Origin: Pelagibacteraceae bacterium AG-365-D07 | Lineage (GTDB): Bacteria > Pseudomonadota > Alphaproteobacteria > Pelagibacterales > Pelagibacteraceae | Assembly: GCA_003280005.1 (NCBI GenBank) | Contig: QCGH01000003.1 | Location: forward strand, 1-64,000 | Reading direction: 5' to 3' | DNA: 64,000 nt | Shown here: one piece after another, positions 46,883-56,438 of the stretch | How the letters are laid out: the number at the start of each line of letters is the position of its first letter | How positions within the stretch are numbered: the first letter of the stretch is position 1 | Notes under the pieces: generated by a model | Database searches by the model: none | The model's input: the letters and a program-made list of their open reading frames with translations, nothing else | What the model was told of the DNA's origin: nothing | Translations under genes and position numbers: made by a program

Positions 46883-47059
46883 TTATTTTTTATCAAAAAA
46901 AGCTTCGTAGATCATCATGATGATTGCTGCTCCCATAAGAATATATACTGGAAGAACATCTAAAGCAGTAATCAACATTGATCTTGTTAAGGTAGTTGCT
47001 AACCCAACAAGAAAAAATATTGCAAACCCTAATCCTATAATTGTTGTAATTCTACTCAT
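46883..47059 (-). CDS. Small membrane protein of 58 aa, below the supplied ORF-track length cutoff
   Basis: Manual reverse translation: MSRITTIIGLGFAIFFLVGLATTLTRSMLITALDVLPVYILMGAAIIMMIYEAFFDKK*; two hydrophobic segments; fills an otherwise empty gap. Confidence 0.6.
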   Translation of the reverse strand: MSRITTIIGLGFAIFFLVGLATTLTRSMLITALDVLPVYILMGAAIIMMIYEAFFDKK

Positions 47060-48386
47060 TAAATTTAATACTTTCTTTTTCTAACCAATTAGCAATACCC
47101 ATAAATCTTAAATCATCATATTTATTACCAATTAATTGAACGCCTAATGGTAAATTATTTTCTCCTTGTAGTAAAGGTAAAGAAATTGAAGGTGTTCCCA
47201 TAAAAGACCAAACAGTACAAAATTCAGGACTACCAGTATTCGATAATCCTTTGTCTGCTACCCCAGTACTTGAAGGAGAAATTACTCCATGGTAATCCTC
47301 AAACACTTCTTTATATGAATCATAGCTTCTTGTCATAAAATCTCTTGCCTCTGCATAATCCTTTGCTGAATATTTAATCCCTCTTGAAATTGCATCTTGC
47401 ATTTGCTTTGATAATTTTTTTTTACTTTTTTTAAAGTAATTATAAAAATTATTTGCCATGTCTGTTTCATGAATTATTTGGTGATATTTTTTTATATCTT
47501 TAAAATAACTTGGTGTATCAAAAACCTCGATATTTTTTTTAAATGATTTTATGAAATACTCAAAAGCATCTCTTGATTTTTTATCTATTTTTTTCCAACT
47601 CTCAGTTTTATAAAATATAAATTTTGGTTCAAATGTTGGGATCTTGTTACTCTCATCAAGCATTGTACTTGCAGAAAAATGTATTGTTGATTTATCATAA
47701 GAGTCTTTTTTGATTAGCACTTTTGCTAATAGAGCAACATCTTCTACTGATTTTCCAAATATACCTACATGATCTAAATTTTCAGAAGTTTTTAAAACTC
47801 CATTTCTAGATATTAAACCAAATGATGGTTTGTATCCAACTACTCCACAATAAGAAGCTGGTCTTATAATTGAGCCACCTGTTTGAGATCCTATTGATAA
47901 CGGAGCCATATGCGCAGCTACTACAGCTGCCGATCCGCTAGAGGAACCACCGGGTGTTCTTGTGTAGTCATGCGGATTTTTTGTTTTGCTCGGGCTGTAA
48001 TAAGCTAATTCAGACGTTGCGGTTTTACCCATGACAATTGCGCCTTCTGATTTAAGCAAATCAACTATTTCAGCATCTTGAGAAGCGGACATTCCTTTTC
48101 TTAAAATAGTTCCACACTCAGTTGGCATATCAAAAGTTCCAATAATATCTTTTAATGCAACAGGAATTCCATGCAATAAACCCAAAGGTTTTCCAGACCT
48201 CCTATGATTATCTGACTCTTCAGCCTTTTCTAACAAAACTTTTTTGTCAAAATGAGCCCATGCATGAATATCTTTTTCAAATTTATTTATTCTTTCAATA
48301 TAAGCTTTACATAGATCAACTGAAGTTAGTTGTGCGTCTTTTATATTTGTTGCTAGTTGTTTTACAGTTAAATTTAAAACATCCAT
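47052..48386 (-). CDS. Amidase-signature family amidase
   Basis: LLHGIPVALKDIIGTFDMPTECGT, GGSSSGSAAVVAAHMAPLSIGSQTGGSIIRPASYCGVVGYKPS. Confidence 0.93.
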   Translation of the reverse strand: MDVLNLTVKQLATNIKDAQLTSVDLCKAYIERINKFEKDIHAWAHFDKKVLLEKAEESDNHRRSGKPLGLLHGIPVALKDIIGTFDMPTECGTILRKGMSASQDAEIVDLLKSEGAIVMGKTATSELAYYSPSKTKNPHDYTRTPGGSSSGSAAVVAAHMAPLSIGSQTGGSIIRPASYCGVVGYKPSFGLISRNGVLKTSENLDHVGIFGKSVEDVALLAKVLIKKDSYDKSTIHFSASTMLDESNKIPTFEPKFIFYKTESWKKIDKKSRDAFEYFIKSFKKNIEVFDTPSYFKDIKKYHQIIHETDMANNFYNYFKKSKKKLSKQMQDAISRGIKYSAKDYAEARDFMTRSYDSYKEVFEDYHGVISPSSTGVADKGLSNTGSPEFCTVWSFMGTPSISLPLLQGENNLPLGVQLIGNKYDDLRFMGIANWLEKESIKFNE

Positions 48387-48388
48387 TT

Positions 48389-49750
48389 TTAATCAGCAAA
48401 CAATGTTTCTGGCAGCCAAAGTGCTATGCCAGGGAACATATACATTAAAAACATCGCAAGAATTACGATCGCTAAAAATGGCATAATTCCTCTAAAGATG
48501 TCTAATAATTCTACATTTCTTGATTGGACACCCTTCAGATAATAGGCGGACATTGCCATTGGCGGTGTTAAGAAAGAGGTTTGTAAATTTAAAGCAATTA
48601 GCATTGCAAAAAAATATGGGTTTACTCCAAAAAACTCTACTAAAGGTAAAAATATTGGAACAAAAATAATTAATATTTCTGTCCATTCTAGTGGCCAACC
48701 TAGTAAGAAGATAATTATCTGCGTAATAACCAAGAATTGCCACGGTTGTAAATTCATAGATTTAAAGAAATGTTCAAACACCTCATGACCGCCTAAATAA
48801 GAAAATACTGCAGCGAATGTCCAGGATCCAATGAATAGCCACATAATCATTGCTGTTGTTTTTGCCGTTAGAAAAACAGATTCTTTAAAATTTTTCCATT
48901 TAAGCGTTTTATAAAAATAAGATAATACAAGTGCACCAAATGCACCAACCGCAGCAGCTTCTGCAGGAGTAGCTATCCCAGCTAATATTGTTCCAAGAAC
49001 TAATATAATCAACGAGAATAGAGGTAAGAATGAAACTAAAACTTCTTTTAAGATAACTGCTCTTGGTGGTATTTCTTCTTTTGGCGGTTTTGGAGCAATA
49101 GAAGGATTTAACCAACCTCTAAAAATTGCATATCCAATATATAAGCCAGCTAACATTAAACCTGGAAATATGGCAGCTGCAAAAAGTCTTAAAGGCGACA
49201 ATTGAGCAATTACAGCATATACAATAAGCATAATGCTTGGTGGAATTAATATTCCTAAACAACCACCTGAACAAATAATTCCTGATGCAAATTTTTTATC
49301 ATAACCGGCTTTGATCATTGCTGGCCAAGCTAATAACCCCATTAAAGTAACTACGGCACCAATAATTCCAGTTGCTGTAGAAAACAATGCACAAGTTACT
49401 AAAGCAGCAACCGCCATAGAAGCTGGTAAACCGTGTGAAGCTAATCTTATAGCGAAAAATAATCTTGCTACTATTCCAGCTCTTTCAACCAAATACCCCA
49501 TAAACAAAAATAATGGCACGGCTGTAAGAACTGTATTGTCCATAACCGAATAGGTATTATTTATAAATAATCTAAAGATCCTATTATCAAAAATATTTTC
49601 CATTAAGGCTGGATCGTAATAGGCATAATAACCAAAACCTATTCCCATAGCCATTAATGTGAAAGCAATTGGAAATCCTAATAATACCGCAAACAGGAAA
49701 AGGCCCATCATCATAATTGCAATTTCTGGATTAGTTAGCTCAAATAACAT
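48389..49750 (-). CDS. dctM: TRAP transporter large permease (DctM family)
   Basis: Multi-TM; GSGGCLGILIPPSIMLIVYAVIAQLS-like TRAP motif; follows dctQ- and dctP-like genes. Confidence 0.94.
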   Translation of the reverse strand: MLFELTNPEIAIMMMGLFLFAVLLGFPIAFTLMAMGIGFGYYAYYDPALMENIFDNRIFRLFINNTYSVMDNTVLTAVPLFLFMGYLVERAGIVARLFFAIRLASHGLPASMAVAALVTCALFSTATGIIGAVVTLMGLLAWPAMIKAGYDKKFASGIICSGGCLGILIPPSIMLIVYAVIAQLSPLRLFAAAIFPGLMLAGLYIGYAIFRGWLNPSIAPKPPKEEIPPRAVILKEVLVSFLPLFSLIILVLGTILAGIATPAEAAAVGAFGALVLSYFYKTLKWKNFKESVFLTAKTTAMIMWLFIGSWTFAAVFSYLGGHEVFEHFFKSMNLQPWQFLVITQIIIFLLGWPLEWTEILIIFVPIFLPLVEFFGVNPYFFAMLIALNLQTSFLTPPMAMSAYYLKGVQSRNVELLDIFRGIMPFLAIVILAMFLMYMFPGIALWLPETLFAD

Positions 49751-50333
49751 CTTTTTGATCCTGATCTTGTGAAGTTCTCATTAAAATTTTTTCCGTCTCT
49801 TCTGCGTCAGCAGATGCTCTTTTTGGCCAATGACCGGTTTGAATACAAATTATTGATCTAAACACCTCACTAATTCCTTGAATAATTAGTAATATACCAG
49901 CGAGTGGTATCATTGATTTTGCCATATAAATTTGAATTTGAGCTGGACTGTTCCAACTTGTCTCTTTTATCTTCCATGCCTGAGCTGCATAATCCCAACC
50001 ATAAAAAGCTAGCGCTAAAACGCCGGGAAAGAAGAAAATGAAATACAATACTAAATCGATTGAACCTTGAACCCTCACTGGAAAAAGTCGGTAAATCACA
50101 TCTCCTCTAACATGTGCTTCAGTACTAAGTGTATAGGCTCCAGCCATCATAAAAATCGCTCCATACATTTGCAAACTAAAATCAAAATTCCAAAGTGTTG
50201 GTGCATTTAATGCATAGGCCATAAATACCTCATAGCAAGTACCGCCCATTAAAACTACAATACACCAAGAAAATGCTTTTCCCATTGATGTACTGAGCGC
50301 ATCAGCAAATTTTATGAATGACCTCATGAGCAA
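49740..50333 (-). CDS. dctQ: TRAP transporter small permease (DctQ family)
   Basis: Four-TM protein, FSLQMYGAIFMMAGAYTLSTEAHVRGDVIY; between dctP and dctM. Confidence 0.92.
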   Translation of the reverse strand: MLMRSFIKFADALSTSMGKAFSWCIVVLMGGTCYEVFMAYALNAPTLWNFDFSLQMYGAIFMMAGAYTLSTEAHVRGDVIYRLFPVRVQGSIDLVLYFIFFFPGVLALAFYGWDYAAQAWKIKETSWNSPAQIQIYMAKSMIPLAGILLIIQGISEVFRSIICIQTGHWPKRASADAEETEKILMRTSQDQDQKDVI

Positions 50334-50378
50334 ATCAATATCTACTATAATTTAAAAAATTCAACTATTTATAATAAA

Positions 50379-50400
50379 AAGGGGGGCAAAAACCCCCCTT
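50379..50400 (-). terminator. Terminator/attenuator-like hairpin in the dctP-dctQ gap
   Basis: AAGGGGGG-N6-CCCCCCTT, followed on the minus strand by TTTATTAT. Confidence 0.75.
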
Positions 50401-50427
50401 AATATAAATTTATAAACTAAGTATTAA

Positions 50428-51585
50428 TTAGATTTTAACCTTAGCTAGTGAACCAAACTCATTTTCATAAGCAAGTCTGTAGTTCGGCTGATTCATCAGC
50501 AAATACTTCATAACTCTTTTCGCATATGATTTTTGTGAGTCTACGATCTTTTTAAAGAATGGATCTTTTTTATTAAAGTCGCCGATCACTTTATCCCAAC
50601 CTTTTAGTTGTTCAGCTAGGATTTCATCTGAAGTTTGGTAAACGTTTACCTTATGCTCATTCATCAATTTAGATAAATCAGCTGAATATCTTACTAACGC
50701 TTTGAAGTAGTTATCAGAGTTAGCAGCATATGCAGCATTTTTCAAAATTGCTTGATGCGCTGGAGATAAGCTGTTTAGTTTTTTCTTGTTAATCGGAATC
50801 TCAAACATCTCTTGAGATTGGTGGAATGATCCTAAGTGATAATGCTTAGAAACATCCTGCATACCAAATTGAGAGTCTGAAGTTGGGTTGTTAAACTCAG
50901 CAGCTTCAATCAATCCAGTTTTCATTGCTGGTTGAATTTCACCACCTGGTAATTGTCTGACTACCATTCCCATTGCAGTAAGAACGTTTGTTGCAAGACC
51001 AACTGTTCTATACTTCATTCCTTTAACATCAGAAACTTTTGTTACGTTCTTTTTGAACCATCCAAAAGGCTGAGCTGGCATTGGCATGTGGAAATATCCA
51101 ACATAGTCATATCCAACTTTTGCTAAAGTTTCTTCGTATAGAGCTCTTCCTCCACCGTATTCCATCCATCCCATTACTTCTTGAGATGACATACCGTAAG
51201 AAGGTCCAGTTCCAAATAATGAAGCTGCAGCGTTTTTACCATACCAGTATGCAGTCACCCAGTGACCCATATCTAATACACCTGAACTTACAGCATCACC
51301 AATTTCTGATGTCTTAACAACAGCACCAACTGGTTGAAGGTCTATTTTTAAAGTTCCACCTGACATATCGCTAACCATTTTCGCATAGTCTCCTGCCATT
51401 TCGAAAAATATGTTAGCTCCACTTGGCCAAGCGGCTTGCATTTTAAGTGTTACATGTCCACTTCCTAATGCAAGGTTAGGCATAGCTACAGCTGCTGTTG
51501 CTGCTGCACCAGTTGCTGCTGCTGCCTTAAAGAACTTTCGTCTTGAAGAAATTTTCTTCAAAGACTTTTTATTTTCTTTAACCAT
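50428..51585 (-). CDS. dctP: TRAP transporter substrate-binding protein, DctP/TakP-like, with Tat-type signal
   Basis: SSRRKFFKAAAATG twin-arginine motif; LKMQAAWPSG, TAYWYGKNAAASLFGTGPSYGMSSQEVMGWMEYGGGRALYEE, LPGGEIQPAMKTGLIEAAEF. Confidence 0.92.
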   Translation of the reverse strand: MVKENKKSLKKISSRRKFFKAAAATGAAATAAVAMPNLALGSGHVTLKMQAAWPSGANIFFEMAGDYAKMVSDMSGGTLKIDLQPVGAVVKTSEIGDAVSSGVLDMGHWVTAYWYGKNAAASLFGTGPSYGMSSQEVMGWMEYGGGRALYEETLAKVGYDYVGYFHMPMPAQPFGWFKKNVTKVSDVKGMKYRTVGLATNVLTAMGMVVRQLPGGEIQPAMKTGLIEAAEFNNPTSDSQFGMQDVSKHYHLGSFHQSQEMFEIPINKKKLNSLSPAHQAILKNAAYAANSDNYFKALVRYSADLSKLMNEHKVNVYQTSDEILAEQLKGWDKVIGDFNKKDPFFKKIVDSQKSYAKRVMKYLLMNQPNYRLAYENEFGSLAKVKI

Positions 51586-51605
51586 TTTCTCTCCTCTTTT
51601 TCTTA

Positions 51606-51636
51606 TTGAAGTTAATTAATTAACTGTTGAAGTTAA
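51606..51636. promoter_or_regulatory. Phased direct repeats TTGAAGTTAA, 21 bp apart, upstream of dctP
   Basis: ttgaagttaa at 51606-51615 and 51627-51636 with attaattaact between; just 5' of the dctP ribosome-binding region. Confidence 0.4.
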
Positions 51637-51735
51637 GCATAAAAAACCCAAATTGTCCTTAGAAAGATACTAATTAACATGGGCTAAATTTTCCCTTTCT
51701 TACTTTTTTTACAATTACAGATTGAAATTTTGGTT

Positions 51736-52689
51736 TTAGTTGACTTTGTTTTTACACTTTCCAGTTTTGAAAAACTCGTCAATGTTGTCTATTGCAAGAT
51801 TTGCCATTGCAGTTCTTGTTTCTTTTGTTGCACTGCCGAGATGCGGAAGAATAAAAGCACTTTTATGTTTTAAATATCCAGGATTTAAATTTGGCTCATT
51901 TTTGTAAACGTCTAAGCCAACTGCGTAAACTTTTCTACGATTTAATGCATCTATTAATGCTTCGTCCTCTACAATATCACCTCTTGCAACATTCGTAACA
52001 ACTGCTCCTTTAGGTAGAAATTCAATTGTATCTTTATTTATCATATCAACCGTTTCTTTTGAGGCTGGACAACAAATTGATAAAACATCTGAAACTGAGA
52101 GTAAGTCTCGCAAATTATCGTGATAGGTTGCACCTTGTTCCTTTTCTTCACTAAGTTTTGAACGATTGTGATAATGAATAATCATTCCTAAAGATTTTGC
52201 AATTTTTGCAATTTTTTGCCCAATTCTACCCATTCCAAGAATACCTAGTCTAGCGCCAGTTAATTGTTTTCCAATTAAATAATCTGCAGACCATTTCCAA
52301 TTACTTTCCTTAGCGCTCTCAATACCCTCGGACGCTCTTCTACACGCTCCCAGAATTAGTAATATTCCAATTTCTGCTGTCGCATCTGTAAGCACATCTG
52401 GTGTATTTGTAACAGCTATCCCTCTTTTCTTAGCAGCCTCTAAATCTATATTTCCAAACCCAACTGCAAAATTTGATAATATTTTTACACTCTCGGGTAA
52501 TTTATTGATTGTTTCAGCGTCCATTTTATCTGTCAAAGATGTCAAAATTCCATCACATCCCTGACTCATTTCAATTACTTTAGATTGAGAATATAATTCA
52601 TCGTTATCATTAAAGTTTACTTCAAAAATTTTTGAAGCTTTTTCTTCACAAGATTTTAGTAGCCTTCTAGTAATTAAAATTTTTTTCAT
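51736..52689 (-). CDS. D-2-hydroxyacid dehydrogenase (glyoxylate/hydroxypyruvate reductase-like)
   Basis: FAVGFGNIDLEAAKKRGIAVTNTPDVLTDATAEIGILL, LGILGMGRIGQKIAK, NVARGDIVEDEAL, LPHLGSATKETR. Confidence 0.9.
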   Translation of the reverse strand: MKKILITRRLLKSCEEKASKIFEVNFNDNDELYSQSKVIEMSQGCDGILTSLTDKMDAETINKLPESVKILSNFAVGFGNIDLEAAKKRGIAVTNTPDVLTDATAEIGILLILGACRRASEGIESAKESNWKWSADYLIGKQLTGARLGILGMGRIGQKIAKIAKSLGMIIHYHNRSKLSEEKEQGATYHDNLRDLLSVSDVLSICCPASKETVDMINKDTIEFLPKGAVVTNVARGDIVEDEALIDALNRRKVYAVGLDVYKNEPNLNPGYLKHKSAFILPHLGSATKETRTAMANLAIDNIDEFFKTGKCKNKVN

Positions 52690-52692
52690 AAT

Positions 52693-54066
52693 TTAGTTTA
52701 AATCAAATATTTTTCCAGGATTCATTATATTATTTGGGTCTAAAGTTCTTTTAATTGATTTCATTACTGGAATATTGTCAGGATGCTCCTCTAATAAATA
52801 TTCTTTTTTATGAAGTCCTACTCCATGTTCGCCAGTAATGGTTCCCTTTAACTCTAATGCTTTTTTAATTAACGTATCATTAAATGCTCTAATTTGTTTA
52901 TACATTTCTTTTTTTTCTGGATCAAAAGGCAATATAACATGAAAGTTCCCATCTCCTAAATGACCTACCATTGGAGCTCTAACTCCAAATTTTTTTGCTT
53001 GTTCCTCTGCAAATTTTACACATTCTGTTATTTTTGATATTGGAACACAAACATCTGTTGAATAAACTCTGCCATTATTTATAAGTGCTTTCACAGAATA
53101 ATATACATCCCATCTTGCTCTCCAAAGTTTATTTCTCTCTTCTAAATCCTTAGCCCATTTAAAAGAGCTGCCATTATTTTCTTTTGATATTTCATCGACA
53201 ATTTTTATATTTTCATTATTAGAATTTTCAGATCCGTGAAATTCAAAAAATAAAGTTGGGACAGCTTTTATGTCTTTTAATTTTGAATAATTAATACTAA
53301 TTCCCATCTGATCTTTATTTAGCATTTCAATTCTTGCAATCGGAACACCGTATTGAATAACCTGTTGAGCAGTTTGAACCGCATCTTCTAGTGTAGGAAA
53401 ATGACAAACAGCACTCATTATACTTTCTGGTATAGGAGATAATCTTAAATGAACTTCTGTTATTATACCAAGCGTACCTTCTGAGCCGATAAATAAATTT
53501 GTTAAGTTATAACCTGCCGAAGTTTTTTTAGTTCTGCCACCTGTATTTATAATATCGCCATTGGGCAAAACTACTGTTAGTCCAGATATGACAGTTTTCA
53601 TAGTCCCATATTTTACAGCCATCGTCCCTGATGCTGAGGTTGAAGCCATACCACCTATTGCTGCATTAGCCCCTGGATCAATTGGAAAAAAAACTCCATC
53701 CTCTCTTAAGTAATCATTCAATTGTTCTTTGGTAACACAGGCTTGAACTCTACAATCAAAGTCTTCGACATTTACGCTTAAAATTTTATTCATTTTTTCT
53801 AGACAAATAGTTATACCTTTTTCATTTCCTACCACGTTGCCCTCTAAAGATGTGCCAGTTCCAAAAGGTACAACTGGTATCTTATGTTCATTACATAATC
53901 TAAGTATTTTTGAAACTTCTTCGTTTGTCTCTGGAAAAACAACTGCTTTTGATAAAATTGGATCATAAGTATCTTCACCCCTCGCATAATTACCTCGGGT
54001 AGACTCAGATGTTGAATATCTATTATTTAATAAATTTTTAAGTTCTAACTCAACTTGTTCATTCAT
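52693..54066 (-). CDS. FAD-linked oxidase, GlcD/D-lactate dehydrogenase-like
   Basis: VVPFGTGTSLEGNVVG, DPGANAAIGGMASTSASGTMAVKYGTMKTVISGL, VGHLGDGNFHVI, GTITGEHGVGLHKKEYL. Confidence 0.93.
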   Translation of the reverse strand: MNEQVELELKNLLNNRYSTSESTRGNYARGEDTYDPILSKAVVFPETNEEVSKILRLCNEHKIPVVPFGTGTSLEGNVVGNEKGITICLEKMNKILSVNVEDFDCRVQACVTKEQLNDYLREDGVFFPIDPGANAAIGGMASTSASGTMAVKYGTMKTVISGLTVVLPNGDIINTGGRTKKTSAGYNLTNLFIGSEGTLGIITEVHLRLSPIPESIMSAVCHFPTLEDAVQTAQQVIQYGVPIARIEMLNKDQMGISINYSKLKDIKAVPTLFFEFHGSENSNNENIKIVDEISKENNGSSFKWAKDLEERNKLWRARWDVYYSVKALINNGRVYSTDVCVPISKITECVKFAEEQAKKFGVRAPMVGHLGDGNFHVILPFDPEKKEMYKQIRAFNDTLIKKALELKGTITGEHGVGLHKKEYLLEEHPDNIPVMKSIKRTLDPNNIMNPGKIFDLN

Positions 54067-54109
54067 GAATTTATATTACTAAAAATTATATTAAAAAAAT
54101 ATAAAATTT

Positions 54110-55273
54110 TTATCCTAGCATTTTTTTTATATTTTCGAGAGCTTGGGAAATGTTATCCCTAGATGCTGCAAAACTAAATCTAACATAATCATTGCAGCTC
54201 TTTCCAAAAGCAGTTCCGGGCACTATAGCAACACCAGCCTCGTGCATAGCTTTTTTACAAAATTCAGAACCATTCATTCCTGTTCCAATTACTTTAGGAA
54301 AAGCGTAAAAGGCTCCTCCTGGTAAACTACATTCAACGCCGGGCAAACTATTTAATCCCTCATGAATTAGTTTTCTTCTCGCTGTGAATTTTTCCATCAT
54401 CTCATGAATAGAATCGTCTGGACCGTCAAGGGCTGCAATACCAGCAAACTGTGCGGCCGCGTTAACGCAAGAAACACTGTTAATTAATAATTTATTTACA
54501 TGTTCAACTAAATGCTCCGGCCAAAAACTCCAACCTAATCTCCATCCAGTCATTGAATAAGCTTTACTCCAACCTTCGAGCACTATCAATCTATCTCTTA
54601 ACTCCGGATAATTAAAGAAAGTTGGCATTTCCTTTCCATCAAAAATCTGTCGACTATAAATTTCATCACTTAAAATTGTTACGTGAGGGTGTTTTTTTAA
54701 TCCCTCTGCAAGTTTATCGATCTCAGTTCTATCGACAAAACTTCCTGTTGGATTATTAGGATTAATTAAAATTAATAATCTAGTTTTATCAGTTATTAAA
54801 GATAGAATTTTGTCAGCACTAAATTTTAAATCTTTGTCTTCAGTTAAATCGTAAGGTACTGAGGTAGATCCTGTATAATTAATCATAGACTCATAAATAG
54901 GGAATGCTGGTGTTGGGTGAATTATTTCAGCTCCTGGCTCACCGAAACATTGGATAGCATAACTCATAGTCGGCTTTCCGCCTGGCATTATTAATATTCT
55001 CTCAAAATTAACATCGGCGTTATATCGTTTTTTAATCCATCTAGTCACAGCTTGTCTGCATTCAGGAATTCCATTTGACATAACATATCCATGGTGCCCG
55101 TCATCCAAAGCTTTTTTTGCTGCTTCGACTACATGTTTAGGTGTTTTGAAATCTGGTTGTCCAAGACCTAAATGGATCATTGGTTTGCCTTGTGCCTCTA
55201 GTTTCTTAGCTTCCGCCAAAACACTAAAAGCAGTTTCTGTTCCTAATCTTTCTAAACTTTTTGCTAATTTCAT
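54110..55273 (-). CDS. Class I/II pyridoxal-phosphate aminotransferase
   Basis: HLGLGQPDFKTP, NPNNPTGSFVD, LSDEIYSRQIFDG, EGWSKAYSMTGWRLGW. Confidence 0.92.
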   Translation of the reverse strand: MKLAKSLERLGTETAFSVLAEAKKLEAQGKPMIHLGLGQPDFKTPKHVVEAAKKALDDGHHGYVMSNGIPECRQAVTRWIKKRYNADVNFERILIMPGGKPTMSYAIQCFGEPGAEIIHPTPAFPIYESMINYTGSTSVPYDLTEDKDLKFSADKILSLITDKTRLLILINPNNPTGSFVDRTEIDKLAEGLKKHPHVTILSDEIYSRQIFDGKEMPTFFNYPELRDRLIVLEGWSKAYSMTGWRLGWSFWPEHLVEHVNKLLINSVSCVNAAAQFAGIAALDGPDDSIHEMMEKFTARRKLIHEGLNSLPGVECSLPGGAFYAFPKVIGTGMNGSEFCKKAMHEAGVAIVPGTAFGKSCNDYVRFSFAASRDNISQALENIKKMLG

Positions 55274-55286
55274 TTTTTTCTCCAGT

Positions 55287-56438
55287 TTAATTTCTATAAA
55301 TTATTTTTGAGCTATCTAACTCATTTAAATTTTTACATCCCATCAATACCATATTTCTATAGATTTCATCATGCATTATTTTCAATAGATGTTCAACGCC
55401 TTGCTGACCACCTGCGCTCAAAGAGAACAGAAACATTTTTCCAAAACTACATGCCTTAGCTCCAGCTGCTAAAGCTTTAAGTACATGGGTTCCTCTCCTA
55501 ATACCTCCATCTAAAATAATCTCTAGTTTATCGCCAACTGCGTCAGAAATTGCTTTAACCTGATCAAATGGGGATCTGGAACCATCTAATTGTCTACCAC
55601 CATGGTTTGAAATCATAATTGCGGTACATCCTATATCTATAGCTCTTTTAGCATCTTCAACAGACATTACTCCTTTTAAAGCAAATGGACCTCCCCATTT
55701 TTTTACGCAATATTCTGCGTCTTTCCAGTTCATTGATGGATCGTACTGTTCGTTAATGTATTCAATTACTGATTTAGCGATATTAGTACCTTTATCAGTT
55801 TTTTTAACAACGTTAGATAGTTCAAATTTTTTATTAGTTAGATAATTAAATACCCATTTAGGCTTAATTGCAAAATTAAATAAACTATTTAAAGTTAATT
55901 TAGGAGGAGTAGTAAACCCAGTTCTATGATCTTTTTCTCTGTTTCCCGCTACTAAAGTATCAACTGTCAAACACATTCCATCAAAGTTTGTTCTTTTACA
56001 TCTTTCTATTAAATCATCGGTTATGGATTTATCTTTATGAACATAAAGTTGAAAAAGTTTAGGACCACTTGAAATATTTGCTATTTCCTCAATTGAATTA
56101 TTTGCCATTGTAGACATGCTGTAAAATGTTCCAAATTTTGCTGCTGCTTTGGCAGATGCCTTATCACCATCTGGATGGTATAATCTCTGCATTGCAGTTG
56201 GAGATAAAAAAATTGGTATATCAATTTTTCTTCCAAATACTGTTGTGGATAAATCAGGTTTACCTACACTCGCAAGGATATTTGGAACTAAATCACATTC
56301 ATCAAATGCACTTGTATTTCTTTTTAAAGTTACCTCGTCATCTGATCCACCATCAATGTAATGAAATATTGGGGATGGGAGTTTTTTTTTAGCTAAATTT
56401 CTAAAGTCCTCAAAGTTATAACAATTCTTTAGACTCAT
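55287..56438 (-). CDS. FMN-dependent alpha-hydroxy acid oxidase/dehydrogenase (LldD/GOX family), copy 1
   Basis: FHYIDGGSDDEVTLKRN, CLTVDTLVAGNREKDHRTGF, ISNHGGRQLDGSRSPFDQ, DGGIRRGTHVLKALAAGA. Confidence 0.92.
   Translation of the reverse strand: MSLKNCYNFEDFRNLAKKKLPSPIFHYIDGGSDDEVTLKRNTSAFDECDLVPNILASVGKPDLSTTVFGRKIDIPIFLSPTAMQRLYHPDGDKASAKAAAKFGTFYSMSTMANNSIEEIANISSGPKLFQLYVHKDKSITDDLIERCKRTNFDGMCLTVDTLVAGNREKDHRTGFTTPPKLTLNSLFNFAIKPKWVFNYLTNKKFELSNVVKKTDKGTNIAKSVIEYINEQYDPSMNWKDAEYCVKKWGGPFALKGVMSVEDAKRAIDIGCTAIMISNHGGRQLDGSRSPFDQVKAISDAVGDKLEIILDGGIRRGTHVLKALAAGAKACSFGKMFLFSLSAGGQQGVEHLLKIMHDEIYRNMVLMGCKNLNELDSSKIIYRN

Noticed and set aside
50379-50400. Possible homopolymer assembly artefact at G6/C6
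   Set aside because: The perfect self-complementary arrangement followed by T-rich sequence fits a terminator hairpin better than an error.
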